The notes under the pieces are model-generated. The model had not been told where the DNA came from. It saw nothing but the letters and a program-made list of their open reading frames with translations, and made no database searches. This document shows positions 7,106 to 15,146 of a stretch of DNA of 32,919 bases, in pieces (position 1 is the stretch's first letter; each line of letters opens with the position of its first letter). Both the position numbers and the translations under genes were made by a program. The stretch is from Candidatus Lumbricidiphila eiseniae. Its GTDB lineage: Bacteria > Actinomycetota > Actinomycetes > Actinomycetales > Microbacteriaceae. The stretch covers positions 1 to 32,919 of the forward strand of contig NAEP01000031.1 in NCBI GenBank assembly GCA_002529645.1, given 5' to 3'.

Positions 7106-8003
7106 TGCACGTACTCTCCGGGGCAATGACAGGGGCGGGGTAAAGTTTCCCGCCCCACGCACGGGTGCGCGCGCCCTCCGGGGCAACTACGGTGCGGGTG
7201 CTCTGCGTCACGGCATCCTCGTTGTGGCGGGCATTATTGCGCTCGCTCCGGTCTACCTTATGATTACCGGTTCCGTGAAAACTCAGGACGCTTTCCTCAC
7301 CTCCCCGTGGGCGTTGCCACAATCGCTGAGCTTCCACGCCTATGACACCGTCTTCAATGATCAATTCATGCAGTGGTTCATGAACTCAATGATCGTGACC
7401 GCTGGCGCTGTCGCCCTCACGATGGTGTGTGGTTCGCTGGCTGCCTGGGGGCTCGTGAACTGGCCGTTCCGTGGCCGTGACACGATACTCGGAGTGACGG
7501 TGTCGCTCATGGTGGTGCCTCCCGTTGTGCTCCTTATTCCGTTGTTTCAAGCCGGTGCCGCACTCGGCTGGATTTCAACATTTCAGATTGTGATCCTCAT
7601 CTATCTGGGCCTCATGTTGCCATTCTCCATATATCTATTAGCAAATTTTTTCACCACCATTCCAGCCGCTCTCCTGGAGGCCGCTGCGCTTGACGGGGCA
7701 TCCCCTCTTCAGGTGTTTCGTAAAATTGTCTTGCCGCTTTCTGGGCCACCGATTGCAACCCTCGTTGTTGTTAACCTACTGTGGGCGTGGAATGAACTAT
7801 TGCTTGCGCTTGTGTTCTTACAATCACACGATACGAAAACTCTCATGGTGGGCATTACTGGATTTCACAGCAGGTACAGCCTCGATATTCCAAGCGTCAT
7901 GGCCGGGATGACGGTTGCCACTCTCCCTCTCGTCATTGCTTACCTGTTTGGGCAGAGGTACTTTATCAAGGGATTAACCGCAGGAGGGTTGAAGGGTGAG
8001 TGA
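7098..8003 (+). CDS. ABC sugar transporter permease (MalG/UgpE-like)
   Basis: Second membrane subunit of the importer, 301 aa, with about six transmembrane helices beginning near residue 41. The EAA loop reads EAAALDGASPLQVFRKIVLP. I start it at GTG 7098, which overlaps the upstream gene by 8 nt; the ATG at 6942 would bury 52 codons in the upstream coding sequence. The N-terminal ~37 residues contain two related motifs, ARTLRGN and ARALRGN, 20 codons apart, from a 60-bp-pitch repeat, just as in the partner permease. The conserved part of the protein starts after them. It ends in an 8-nt overlap with the SDR gene. Confidence 0.93.
   Translation: MISARTLRGNDRGGVKFPAPRTGARALRGNYGAGALRHGILVVAGIIALAPVYLMITGSVKTQDAFLTSPWALPQSLSFHAYDTVFNDQFMQWFMNSMIVTAGAVALTMVCGSLAAWGLVNWPFRGRDTILGVTVSLMVVPPVVLLIPLFQAGAALGWISTFQIVILIYLGLMLPFSIYLLANFFTTIPAALLEAAALDGASPLQVFRKIVLPLSGPPIATLVVVNLLWAWNELLLALVFLQSHDTKTLMVGITGFHSRYSLDIPSVMAGMTVATLPLVIAYLFGQRYFIKGLTAGGLKGE
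7105..7200. repeat. Degenerate direct-repeat pair, 60-bp pitch (locus 5), in the second permease gene
   Basis: Copies at 7105-7140 and 7165-7200 agree at 27 of 36 positions, with a fully identical core CTCCGGGGCAA. The pitch of 60 preserves frame; each copy encodes an AR(T/A)LRGN-type motif. This is the most decayed pair of the set. Confidence 0.6.
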
Positions 8004-8742
8004 ACTCGACCATACACTCGATTTTTCGGGAATTCGGGCCGTCGTAACCGGCGGATCTCATGGAATCGGCGCGGCGTGCGCCACTCTGCTGCGCAACGCC
8101 GGAGCGACCGTTATTGTTCTCGATATTGATGCGGGGCCAGAGGTCATCGTGGTGGATCTGGCTAATCGGGCAGAGGTTGCCGCGGCGGCGGAGACATCTA
8201 TGGAGCGTCTCGGTGGCGTTGATGTGCTCGTCAATGTCGCGGGAATATTTCGACCCAGCCCCGTTCGTGGGCTGAGCCTCGAGGCATACGACGCGACAAT
8301 GGCCGTCAATCTCACCGCGCCGGTTATGCTCATGAGCCTGTTCGCAGAACCGATGGCGACCCAGAAATACGGTCGAATTGTGAATATCACGAGCATCCAC
8401 GCAAAACTCAGCGAATCGCTTTCGCTCGCCTACGACGCCTCAAAGGGCGGGTTGGAATCGGCAACGCGAACGGCGGCGCTGGAGCTTGCCGATGCGGGTG
8501 TGCTCGTGAACGCGGTCGCCCCTGGCTTTGTCGCGACTCGGATGTCACTGGTTGATGGGCAAGACGAACTCAACGCCAAACCATTTACGGATATCTACGT
8601 TGGTCAGGGTCGATTGCCCCTGCGCCGTGCGGCGCAACCGAGTGAGATTGCCCACACGGTTGCTTTTCTCGCGAGCAAGCAGAACAGCTACATCACCGGC
8701 CAGGTCGTGACGATCGATGGTGGGCTGTCGGCGCGGTTCTAG
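7996..8742 (+). CDS. Short-chain dehydrogenase, probable 2-keto-3-deoxy sugar-acid dehydrogenase
   Basis: Classical SDR of 248 aa. The cofactor motif TGGSHGIG is at residues 18-25, the structural NVAG near 80, and the catalytic Ser133, Tyr146 and Lys150 are all present. Such enzymes oxidise 2-keto-3-deoxy-L-fuconate (or the pentonate equivalent) at C4 to the 2,4-diketo acid, and are typically encoded next to an FAH-family hydrolase, as here. The GTG start overlaps the permease stop by 8 nt (GTGAGTGA) and AGGAGG lies about 8 nt upstream. Substrate assignment rests on the neighbourhood, not on the fold. Confidence 0.85.
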   Translation: MSELDHTLDFSGIRAVVTGGSHGIGAACATLLRNAGATVIVLDIDAGPEVIVVDLANRAEVAAAAETSMERLGGVDVLVNVAGIFRPSPVRGLSLEAYDATMAVNLTAPVMLMSLFAEPMATQKYGRIVNITSIHAKLSESLSLAYDASKGGLESATRTAALELADAGVLVNAVAPGFVATRMSLVDGQDELNAKPFTDIYVGQGRLPLRRAAQPSEIAHTVAFLASKQNSYITGQVVTIDGGLSARF

Positions 8743-8782
8743 GATAGTTCCATCCCACACCAACAAACAGAAAGGCCGTGTC

Positions 8783-9646
8783 ATGCGCCTCATGAGACTG
8801 GGTCAACCCGGAGCCGAACGTCCCGTTGTCCGCCTCGACGACACAACATACATTGATGTATCAGACGTTGTCACCGATTACAACGAGCAGTTTTTCGGCA
8901 GTGGTGCTCTCGACCGGCTCCGCCCGGTGGTTGCTGAACGCGCCGCTGACCCGACTCAACACAAGAAGTTCGCTGGTGAGCGCATCGGTGCGCCGTTCGC
9001 GCGCCCGCACCAGATTCTCTGCATCGGACTGAACTACAGCGACCACGCAGCGGAAACAGGCCAGCAGGTACCCGATGAACCAATCCTCTTCACGAAATCC
9101 CCCAACGCACTCATCGGCCCGAACGACGAGGTGCGGATTCCTCGCGCATCGGAGAAGACCGACTGGGAAGTCGAACTCGGCATCGTCATCGGCCGCCGCA
9201 CGAGCTACCTCGCATCGGAGAGCGAGGCACAAGATTGCATCGCTGGATTTGTGCTCGTCAATGATGTGTCCGAGCGTGCGTTTCAGACCGAGCGTGGTGG
9301 CCAGTGGTCAAAGGGTAAATCGTGCGAAACATTCAATCCGGCCGGCCCCTGGCTCTCAACACAGGATGAGATAGCCGATGTTCTCAAGCTCGGGATGTCC
9401 CTCGACGTAAACGGTGTTCGTCGACAGACCGGTTCCACCTCGACGATGATCTTCAACCCGTACTTCATCGTGCACTACCTCAGTCAGTTCCTTGTGCTTG
9501 AACCGGGTGATCTCATCAATACCGGAACACCTCCCGGTGTCGGTCTCGGCTTCACCCCACCGATCTACCTCAAACCCGGTGATGTCATGGAGTTGAGCAT
9601 CGACGGCCTCGGAACGCAGCGTCAGACGGTGCTTGCGCCGCGATAA
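8783..9646 (+). CDS. Fumarylacetoacetate hydrolase-family protein, probable 2,4-diketo-3-deoxy sugar-acid hydrolase
   Basis: A 287-aa FAH-family protein. Metal-binding carboxylates are at Glu129 and Glu131 (DWEVELG) and Asp161 (VNDVSER), followed by KGKSCETFNPAGPW, which is typical of the diketo-deoxyfuconate hydrolase-like branch. The family cleaves a C-C bond of a beta-diketo acid hydrolytically. In this pathway it would give pyruvate plus L-lactate (from a 6-deoxyhexose) or glycolate (from a pentose). I start it at ATG 8783 with AAAGG 7 nt upstream; an ATG at 8792 is possible. It lies 40 bp after the SDR gene in the same direction. Confidence 0.85.
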   Translation: MRLMRLGQPGAERPVVRLDDTTYIDVSDVVTDYNEQFFGSGALDRLRPVVAERAADPTQHKKFAGERIGAPFARPHQILCIGLNYSDHAAETGQQVPDEPILFTKSPNALIGPNDEVRIPRASEKTDWEVELGIVIGRRTSYLASESEAQDCIAGFVLVNDVSERAFQTERGGQWSKGKSCETFNPAGPWLSTQDEIADVLKLGMSLDVNGVRRQTGSTSTMIFNPYFIVHYLSQFLVLEPGDLINTGTPPGVGLGFTPPIYLKPGDVMELSIDGLGTQRQTVLAPR

Positions 9647-9757
9647 GACCTCGGGCCCCTGAGCTCGGCGGTCGGATGCCACGGCCACCGGCCTCGCGGC
9701 GTTAAGTGCGGTGCTGGATGGTGCCGCCCCGAGTTCCACAACCCGCGGGAGGAAAGA

Positions 9758-12625
9758 ATGGGCACGGTACGTGACACGCTGCTGGCGGCAGCTCCGGGCC
9801 GAGTGTCCGACCGGATATCAGCGCGATTAGCGAAGGCGCACGATGCATCCCACTATCTGCTCGTGCCGGAGTTTGTCGTCACCGCCGTTGACACCGCCGA
9901 TATTGCCGGTCTCACCCGGGCCTGTGCCACCGCGCGGGTGCCGCTGACATTTCGGGCCGGTGGCACGAGCCTCAGCGGGCAGGCCGCGTCAGACAGCGTG
10001 CTCGTCGATAGCCGAGCTCATTTCCGGGGCATTGAGGTGCTGGACAGTGGCGCTCGGGTGCGGGCGCAGCCCGGTGCAACGGTGCGCGCAGTCAATGCAC
10101 GACTCGCGGCGTTTGGCCGGAAACTAGGCCCTGATCCGGCGAGCGAGTCGGCCGCAACCATCGGTGGAGTCGTCGCCAACAACTCCAGCGGAATGGCCTG
10201 CGGTACCGAATTCAACGCGTATCAGACGCTCGAGTCGGTAGTGCTCGTGCTTGCGAACGGTGTGATTATTGATACGAGTGACCGCGATGCCGACTCGCAG
10301 TTGGCTGCCGCCGTCCCCGAGATCCACCGAGGCTTGCTAGCCCTGCGCGACCGAGTGCGCGACAACCCGGCCTCGGTTCGCACGATTAAGCGCCTGTTCG
10401 CCCTGAAAAACACAATGGGCTACGGCGTCAACTCTTTTCTTGATGCCGATCGGCCGATCAATATTCTGACCCGACTTGTCATCGGGAGCGAGGGCACGCT
10501 CGCGTTTGTCGCGTCGGCAACGTTCCGCACGGTTCCGCTCCTGCGCCACGTCGCAACGGGGCTCATGGTGTTCGACGACCTACAGCGGGCCACGAGCGTC
10601 CTGCCCGATCTGGTTGCAGACGGGTTCGCAACCGTGGAACTGCTCGACGCAACATCCCTGCGGGTCAGTCAGCGTGACCCGCAAACACCCGCGAGCCTCA
10701 TGAAACTCACCGTCGCCCAGCATTCAGCACTGCTTATCGAACACCAGGCACCGGATGCCTCCGAGCTGGCCGATCGGGTTGCCGCGAGCACCCCGCTGCT
10801 TGCCCGACTGGGCTCGAGCGAACCGACCGCTCTCACGAGCGACGCGCGCGAACGTGCCGCGCTCTGGCACCTGCGCAAGGGTCTCTACGCAACCGTCGCT
10901 GGCAACCGCCCCCCGGGCACAACGGCCCTGTTGGAGGATGTCGCGGTGCCGGTCGAGACGCTCGCTTCGGTGTGCGAGAGTCTCGTGCAGCTCTTCGACG
11001 CGCACCGCTACGAAGACAGTGTCATCTTCGGTCACGCCAAGGATGGCAACATCCACTTTATGCTCAACGAACGGTTCGACGGTGGCACTCACGAACGATA
11101 CCTCACCTTCACCGAGGAGATGGTAGATCTTGTTCTCGATGCGGGCGGCACCCTCAAAGCCGAGCATGGAACCGGTCGGATCATGGCTCCCTATGTTCGT
11201 CGGCAGTACGGGGATGAACTGTACGAGGTGATGGTCGAGGTGAAACGACTCCTTGATCCGGTGGGAATTTTCAACCCCGGCGTCATCATTAACGACGACC
11301 CGCTCGCCCATATCGCACACCTCAAGACGAGTATCCCGGTCGAGGAAGAAGTTGATCGGTGTGTTGAGTGCGGCTTTTGCGAGCCGGTCTGTCCCTCGAA
11401 GGATGTCACGCTCACGCCCCGGATGCGGATCGTTCTGCGGCGTGAGCTGGAGAAGGCACGCGCTGCCGGTGATACCGTGCGTGCTTCGCAGCTTGAGCAG
11501 GACTACCGGTACGAGGGCATCGAAACATGTGCCGCCGACGGCATGTGTCAAACGGCCTGCCCGGTGCTCATTGATACGGGGGCGCTCGTAACCCGCCTGC
11601 GTGCCGAGGGAACGAACCCCGTCGCGCGCAGTGTGTGGGGGTTCGCCGCGAAACACTGGGCGGGGTTCAGCCGGATGGGTTCGTTTGGGCTTACCGCGGC
11701 GGGAGCCGTGCCCGCCGTGCTGCCGGAGGTTGCGAGCAGGCTTGCGCGCGGGATGCTCGGTCATGATCAGGTTCCGGGGTGGAGCCGTGATCTACCCGGT
11801 GGTGGTCGGGCTCGGGGAGCGCAGGGTGATGGCCGGGTTCAGGGAGCGCAGGGCAGCGGTCAGGTTCGCAGAATACGGGGCAGCGCAGCATCCAGCCCTG
11901 CTGCTTCTCACCCGACGGTGCTGCCCTCTGCCGTGCACTTCGCTGCCTGTGTTGACACGATGTTTGGGTCCGAATCGGGCGGAGCCGCCGCCGCGTTCAC
12001 GACCCTCTGCCGACGGGCTGGCCTCGGCCTCGTTGTTCCCGCCGCGATTGACTCGCTCTGCTGCGCAACCCCGTGGAAATCGAAGGGCTATACCGAGGGG
12101 TACCGCGAGATGGCACGACGGGTTCTGCCCAGCCTCTGGCAGGCGAGCAATCACGGCGAATTGCCCGTCGTGTGTGAAGCATCCAGTTGTGCCGAAGGAT
12201 TAGAACGGATGCTGCACCAACAGACCGACTATCCCGACCTGCGCATCATTGACCCGCTGACCTTCGTGGCTGAGCGGGTGCTCCCCAGCCTGACGGTGCA
12301 CCAGAGGGTATCGCGGATCGTGCTGCACCCCACGTGTTCCTCGACAAAAGCGGGCAGCAATGATGCTCTGCTCGCTATCGCGGCGGCCGTCGGCAAACGG
12401 GTTGACGTACCGCAGGAGTGGGGATGCTGCGCCTTCGCGGGTGACCGAGGAATGCTGCATCCCGAACTGACCGCGAGCGCCACTCGGGCGGAGGCAACCG
12501 AGGTGATTGCCGAGACATACGACCTCTACCTCTCGTCAAACCGCACGTGCGAGATCGGGATGACCCGTGCCACCGGTCACACCTATCACCACGTGTTCGA
12601 GGCGCTGGAGTGGGCCACGCGCTGA
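9758..12625 (+). CDS. Fused FAD- and Fe-S-cluster 2-hydroxyacid (D-lactate/glycolate-type) dehydrogenase
   Basis: This 955-aa protein combines a GlcD-like flavin domain and a GlcF-like iron-sulfur/CCG domain in one chain. The PCMH-type FAD-binding domain is near 35-260, with RAGGTSLSGQA at 66-76 and GGVVANNSSGM at 136-146; the FAD-linked oxidase C-terminal domain follows to about 515. Two 4Fe-4S motifs start at Cys535 (CVECGFCEPVC) and Cys591 (CAADGMCQTACP), and two cysteine-rich domains follow (first at Cys731; later HPTCSS and GCC). Such enzymes pass electrons from lactate or glycolate to the respiratory chain at the inner face of the membrane. Residues 674-709 form a Gly/Arg-rich linker of 9-residue repeats. 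GGAGGAAAG precedes the ATG. Placed last in the cluster, it would oxidise the hydroxyacid released by the FAH-family hydrolase. Confidence 0.88.
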   Translation: MGTVRDTLLAAAPGRVSDRISARLAKAHDASHYLLVPEFVVTAVDTADIAGLTRACATARVPLTFRAGGTSLSGQAASDSVLVDSRAHFRGIEVLDSGARVRAQPGATVRAVNARLAAFGRKLGPDPASESAATIGGVVANNSSGMACGTEFNAYQTLESVVLVLANGVIIDTSDRDADSQLAAAVPEIHRGLLALRDRVRDNPASVRTIKRLFALKNTMGYGVNSFLDADRPINILTRLVIGSEGTLAFVASATFRTVPLLRHVATGLMVFDDLQRATSVLPDLVADGFATVELLDATSLRVSQRDPQTPASLMKLTVAQHSALLIEHQAPDASELADRVAASTPLLARLGSSEPTALTSDARERAALWHLRKGLYATVAGNRPPGTTALLEDVAVPVETLASVCESLVQLFDAHRYEDSVIFGHAKDGNIHFMLNERFDGGTHERYLTFTEEMVDLVLDAGGTLKAEHGTGRIMAPYVRRQYGDELYEVMVEVKRLLDPVGIFNPGVIINDDPLAHIAHLKTSIPVEEEVDRCVECGFCEPVCPSKDVTLTPRMRIVLRRELEKARAAGDTVRASQLEQDYRYEGIETCAADGMCQTACPVLIDTGALVTRLRAEGTNPVARSVWGFAAKHWAGFSRMGSFGLTAAGAVPAVLPEVASRLARGMLGHDQVPGWSRDLPGGGRARGAQGDGRVQGAQGSGQVRRIRGSAASSPAASHPTVLPSAVHFAACVDTMFGSESGGAAAAFTTLCRRAGLGLVVPAAIDSLCCATPWKSKGYTEGYREMARRVLPSLWQASNHGELPVVCEASSCAEGLERMLHQQTDYPDLRIIDPLTFVAERVLPSLTVHQRVSRIVLHPTCSSTKAGSNDALLAIAAAVGKRVDVPQEWGCCAFAGDRGMLHPELTASATRAEATEVIAETYDLYLSSNRTCEIGMTRATGHTYHHVFEALEWATR
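11777..11884 (+). repeat. 27-bp (9-codon) tandem repeats in the flavoprotein linker
   Basis: Three recognisable units at 11804-11830, 11831-11857 and 11858-11884, with a degenerate one at 11777-11803, encode GRARGAQGD, GRVQGAQGS, GQVRRIRGS and GWSRDLPGG. They lengthen the linker between the second 4Fe-4S cluster region and the CCG domains without breaking the frame. Confidence 0.8.
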
Positions 12626-12755
12626 CCAGGGCCGTACACCCAGCACCCGCGTTGAGGAAGCGAGGGTTGAGCCGCTCAGGGGATCAGCCGGTGCGTACAC
12701 CCAGCACCCGCGTTGAGGAAGCGGCGCCCTAGGCTCACGCGCTGACCAGGGCCGT
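12616..12755. repeat. Nested repeats after the flavoprotein gene: perfect 30-bp pair at 61-bp pitch (locus 6) inside a 20-bp pair
   Basis: A perfect 30-bp repeat is at 12633-12662 and 12694-12723, enclosing 31 unique bases (pitch 61). Flanking it, a 20-bp identity at 12616-12635 and 12736-12755 has a pitch of 120; subtracting one 61-bp unit leaves 59. The first 20-bp copy carries the stop codon of the flavoprotein gene. The order A-B-spacer-B-A suggests two successive events, the inner one later. Confidence 0.9.
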
Positions 12756-12841
12756 GCCATCAACCGGCTTGCGAACCCCTATCGCACTGATCGAACGGCA
12801 ACAGCACACGATCCCGACACAACTCGCCTGGACACTACACC

Positions 12842-13318
12842 CTAGGAAGAACCCGGGATACCCCACCCGTACGCAAGTTTGTGAACTTCAAGCACGAAGA
12901 ATGTGTTGGTGGCAACGATGCCCGGTAGGGAGTGAAGTCGGTCGTGAATAAACTCCGTGAAGTGTTCAATGTCTCGACAGACCACTTCGATCATGGCGTC
13001 ATATTCACCCGAGGTGAGGACAACGTAGCTTGTTTCGGCAAACTCTGCGGCGCGGGCGCACACGGTGCGGGCTGTGCCCGGTGTGCAGCGAACACCGACC
13101 AGCGCCAAGCGGTCGAACCCGATCGCGAGAGGGTTCGCGATCCCGACGATCTGGAGAATCCCCGACTCTTCCAGCCGTTGGGCCCGGTACCGAATGGTGG
13201 AGGTGGGCACCCCGAACTCATCGGCGATTTCCCGGAAAGGTCGCCTTCCGTTTTTCTGTAGCGCGCTGATGAGTTGCCGGTCGAGTTCATCAAAACGACC
13301 GTTCAGGTGATTAGCCAC
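12842..13318 (-). CDS. Lrp/AsnC-family transcriptional regulator
   Basis: A 158-aa protein with an N-terminal helix-turn-helix (about 8-60, with LDRQLISALQKNGRRPFREI and VPTSTIRYRAQRLEESGIL) and a C-terminal RAM ligand-binding/oligomerisation domain (about 70-150). Lrp/AsnC proteins sense amino acids or related amines and form octamers on repeated sites. It starts at GTG 13318 with GAGAGGA about 7 nt upstream. It lies downstream of the aldehyde dehydrogenase gene on the same strand and close to a divergent amino-acid-type permease, so regulation of those two genes is inferred. It is convergent with the flavoprotein gene across a 216-bp repeat-bearing gap. Confidence 0.9.
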   Translation of the reverse strand: MANHLNGRFDELDRQLISALQKNGRRPFREIADEFGVPTSTIRYRAQRLEESGILQIVGIANPLAIGFDRLALVGVRCTPGTARTVCARAAEFAETSYVVLTSGEYDAMIEVVCRDIEHFTEFIHDRLHSLPGIVATNTFFVLEVHKLAYGWGIPGSS

Positions 13319-13438
13319 GAGTCATCCTCTCATCCCCCAGAGCGAGACTCCTGCAGGGCACGGATGAACGCTCAGTGTTTCCAAACAGGTCGGTGTGTGG
13401 GTGCGGGCCAGATGCCGGGTGCGAGCGCGCCCTGCGCG
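13319..13438 (-). promoter_or_regulatory. Gap between the aldehyde dehydrogenase and lrp-type genes, with a GC-rich hairpin
   Basis: A 6-bp GC stem (AGCGCG/CGCGCT, 5-nt loop) lies at about 13423-13441, at the end of the dehydrogenase gene. No T-tract follows on the minus strand, so it is at best a weak or Rho-dependent stop. I see no clear promoter for the regulator, which may be co-transcribed with the dehydrogenase. Confidence 0.3.
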
Positions 13439-14899
13439 CTATTCTCCCAAGTGAATGACCCCGGTTCGCACATTGGTCATGTCGTGCAGGGTGTAGCTGC
13501 CGCCGATCCGTCCCCACCCGGTTGCTTTACCACCGGCGCCACCGAACGGCATATTGATGTCCCACCACCCGTTGGAGTCGTTGACGATGACCTGTCCTGT
13601 GTGCAGTTCCTCGATGAAACGGTATGCCTTGGTGATGTTTTCGGTGAAGACGGCCGACTGAAGCCCGAGTGCGTCGTCATTGGCAATGCGCAAGAGGTCG
13701 TCATCGTCTGATCCTGTGAGTATAGGCAGAACCGGTCCGAATGATTCCTCCCGCGAGAGGAGACTGTCTTCTGCAACACCGTCAACAACGGTGAAAGAGT
13801 AGTAGAGCGGGGTGGGATGACCCTCAGCGCGCGAGCCACCGCGCAGGATGTCAAATCCGCGCTGACGTGCCTCGGCGAGGTGGCGGTCCATTTTCGCCGC
13901 CACTCCCTCATTATTGAGCGGACCCAGGTTTACCGTCGCATCGAACGGGTCTCCGATTCGCACTGTATCGTCGGCGTACCGGAGCGCTGCTGTCACGAAC
14001 GCGTCATGGATGCTCCGATGCACGATCACCCGTTCGGTGGCGCAACAGACCTGTCCGGCACAGAAGAAGGCACCGTCCACTGCTGCTCGTGCTGCCCGTT
14101 CAATATTCGCGTCTTCCAGGACAACAACCGGGCCGTTTCCGGAACACTCCATGAGCGTGGGCTTGAAACCAGCGGTTTTTTGGATCTGTGCTCCCGTGGC
14201 GGAAGAGCCAATGAACCCGATCGCGTCGATACCCTCGTGCGCGACGAGGGTCGCCCCGAAGTCACCCTCGCCGGGTAGAACGCTCACGAGGCCGTCCGGA
14301 ACACCCGCCTCAATCAGGCAGTCCATGGCCGCAAGGACCGTGAGAGAGGTGTGCGTGGGCGGCTTGACGATGTGCGCGTTGCCGGTAGCGAGGCCGGGAG
14401 CGACGAACTCGGCAAACATGAGAAGGGGAAAGTTCCACGGAGTGATAATCGCCCAGACGCCCATTGGCTCGTGGAAGGTGAACAGGCGCTTACGCGGGTC
14501 GTTCGAGCGCAGCGTTTCACCGTTGAGCCGGACAGCGTCCTCCGCGTGCAGATGAAAGAGTTTCGCAGCCTCGGTGATATCGGCGACGGACTCTGCGAGC
14601 GGTTTGCCCTGCTCTAGGGTCTGTAGCCGGGCCAGTTCATCGATTCGTTTTTCGAGCGCGGCACCGATTCGATGGCAGATCTCAGCGCGCTGCCACACCC
14701 CAACACGTCGCCACTGTGCTTGCGCATCGTGCGCTCGTGCGATGGCAACATCAAGGTCGGCTACGGATGGCACGGGAAGGGTCGCGATCCGCGCCCCGGT
14801 CACCGGGCTCACCACATCGGCGGTGCGCCCAGAGGTACCCTCGGTGAATTGGCCAGCAACGAACAACTGGGTTCGCGGTGGTGTTGGCATTGTGGTCAT
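13439..14899 (-). CDS. NAD(P)-dependent aldehyde dehydrogenase
   Basis: A member of the aldehyde dehydrogenase superfamily, 486 aa from the chosen start. Visible motifs: IITPWNFP (substrate/cofactor pocket), the NAD-binding FIGSSATG, the general-base Glu in LMECSGNGP, the nucleophile in GQVCCATERV (GQxCxA consensus) and PFGGAGGKATGWGR near the C terminus. It oxidises an aldehyde to the acid; with a divergent APC permease and an Lrp-type regulator, a semialdehyde or amine-derived aldehyde is plausible, but the substrate is not readable. Three ATG/GTG codons at 14914, 14908 and 14899 compete; 14899 has GGGGA about 8 nt upstream. A strong promoter lies at 14970-14998. Confidence 0.9.
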   Translation of the reverse strand: MTTMPTPPRTQLFVAGQFTEGTSGRTADVVSPVTGARIATLPVPSVADLDVAIARAHDAQAQWRRVGVWQRAEICHRIGAALEKRIDELARLQTLEQGKPLAESVADITEAAKLFHLHAEDAVRLNGETLRSNDPRKRLFTFHEPMGVWAIITPWNFPLLMFAEFVAPGLATGNAHIVKPPTHTSLTVLAAMDCLIEAGVPDGLVSVLPGEGDFGATLVAHEGIDAIGFIGSSATGAQIQKTAGFKPTLMECSGNGPVVVLEDANIERAARAAVDGAFFCAGQVCCATERVIVHRSIHDAFVTAALRYADDTVRIGDPFDATVNLGPLNNEGVAAKMDRHLAEARQRGFDILRGGSRAEGHPTPLYYSFTVVDGVAEDSLLSREESFGPVLPILTGSDDDDLLRIANDDALGLQSAVFTENITKAYRFIEELHTGQVIVNDSNGWWDINMPFGGAGGKATGWGRIGGSYTLHDMTNVRTGVIHLGE

Positions 14900-14969
14900 G
14901 ACACTCATCCCCACTGATCGGAAGTGCTACTGATTCGGAAACGTGCTACACGGTCGCATGTTGCCTCTC

Positions 14970-14998
14970 ACTATAGGAGAGCAGCTGAGCGAAGGCAA
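14970..14998 (-). promoter_or_regulatory. Promoter of the aldehyde dehydrogenase gene
   Basis: On the minus strand TTGCCT (14993-14998), a 17-bp spacer and TATAGT (14970-14975) form a near-consensus sigma-70 type promoter. Transcription would start near 14963, leaving a leader of about 60 nt. Confidence 0.7.
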
Positions 14999-15008
14999 CA
15001 GGTATTTT

Positions 15009-15061
15009 CCAAGAAATTTGCACAGCCACAAAAGTTTCCGGAAAACCTTGTAAATTGCGCA
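15009..15061. promoter_or_regulatory. Putative regulator sites in the divergent promoter region
   Basis: Two related AT-rich 16-mers, CCAAGAAATTTGCACA (15009-15024) and CCTTGTAAATTGCGCA (15046-15061), stand 37 bp apart in direct orientation. Between them is a perfect 10-bp palindrome, TTTCCGGAAA (15035-15044). The second 16-mer overlaps the -35 of the permease promoter. The spacing is close to whole helical turns, as expected for Lrp/AsnC octamer binding; the protein that binds is inferred from the nearby lrp-type gene. Confidence 0.45.
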
Positions 15062-15076
15062 ACCATGGAGTTATAT
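15048..15076 (+). promoter_or_regulatory. Promoter of the APC permease gene
   Basis: TTGTAA (15048-15053), a 17-bp spacer and TTATAT (15071-15076) make a good promoter, with start near 15083 and a leader of about 60 nt before ATG 15147. Confidence 0.65.
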
Positions 15077-15146
15077 TGGTCGCGGAATGGCCTTCAGCAG
15101 TAGTGATTGCCCACCGACAGCAGTTGAGTGCCCACAAGGAGCAGCC

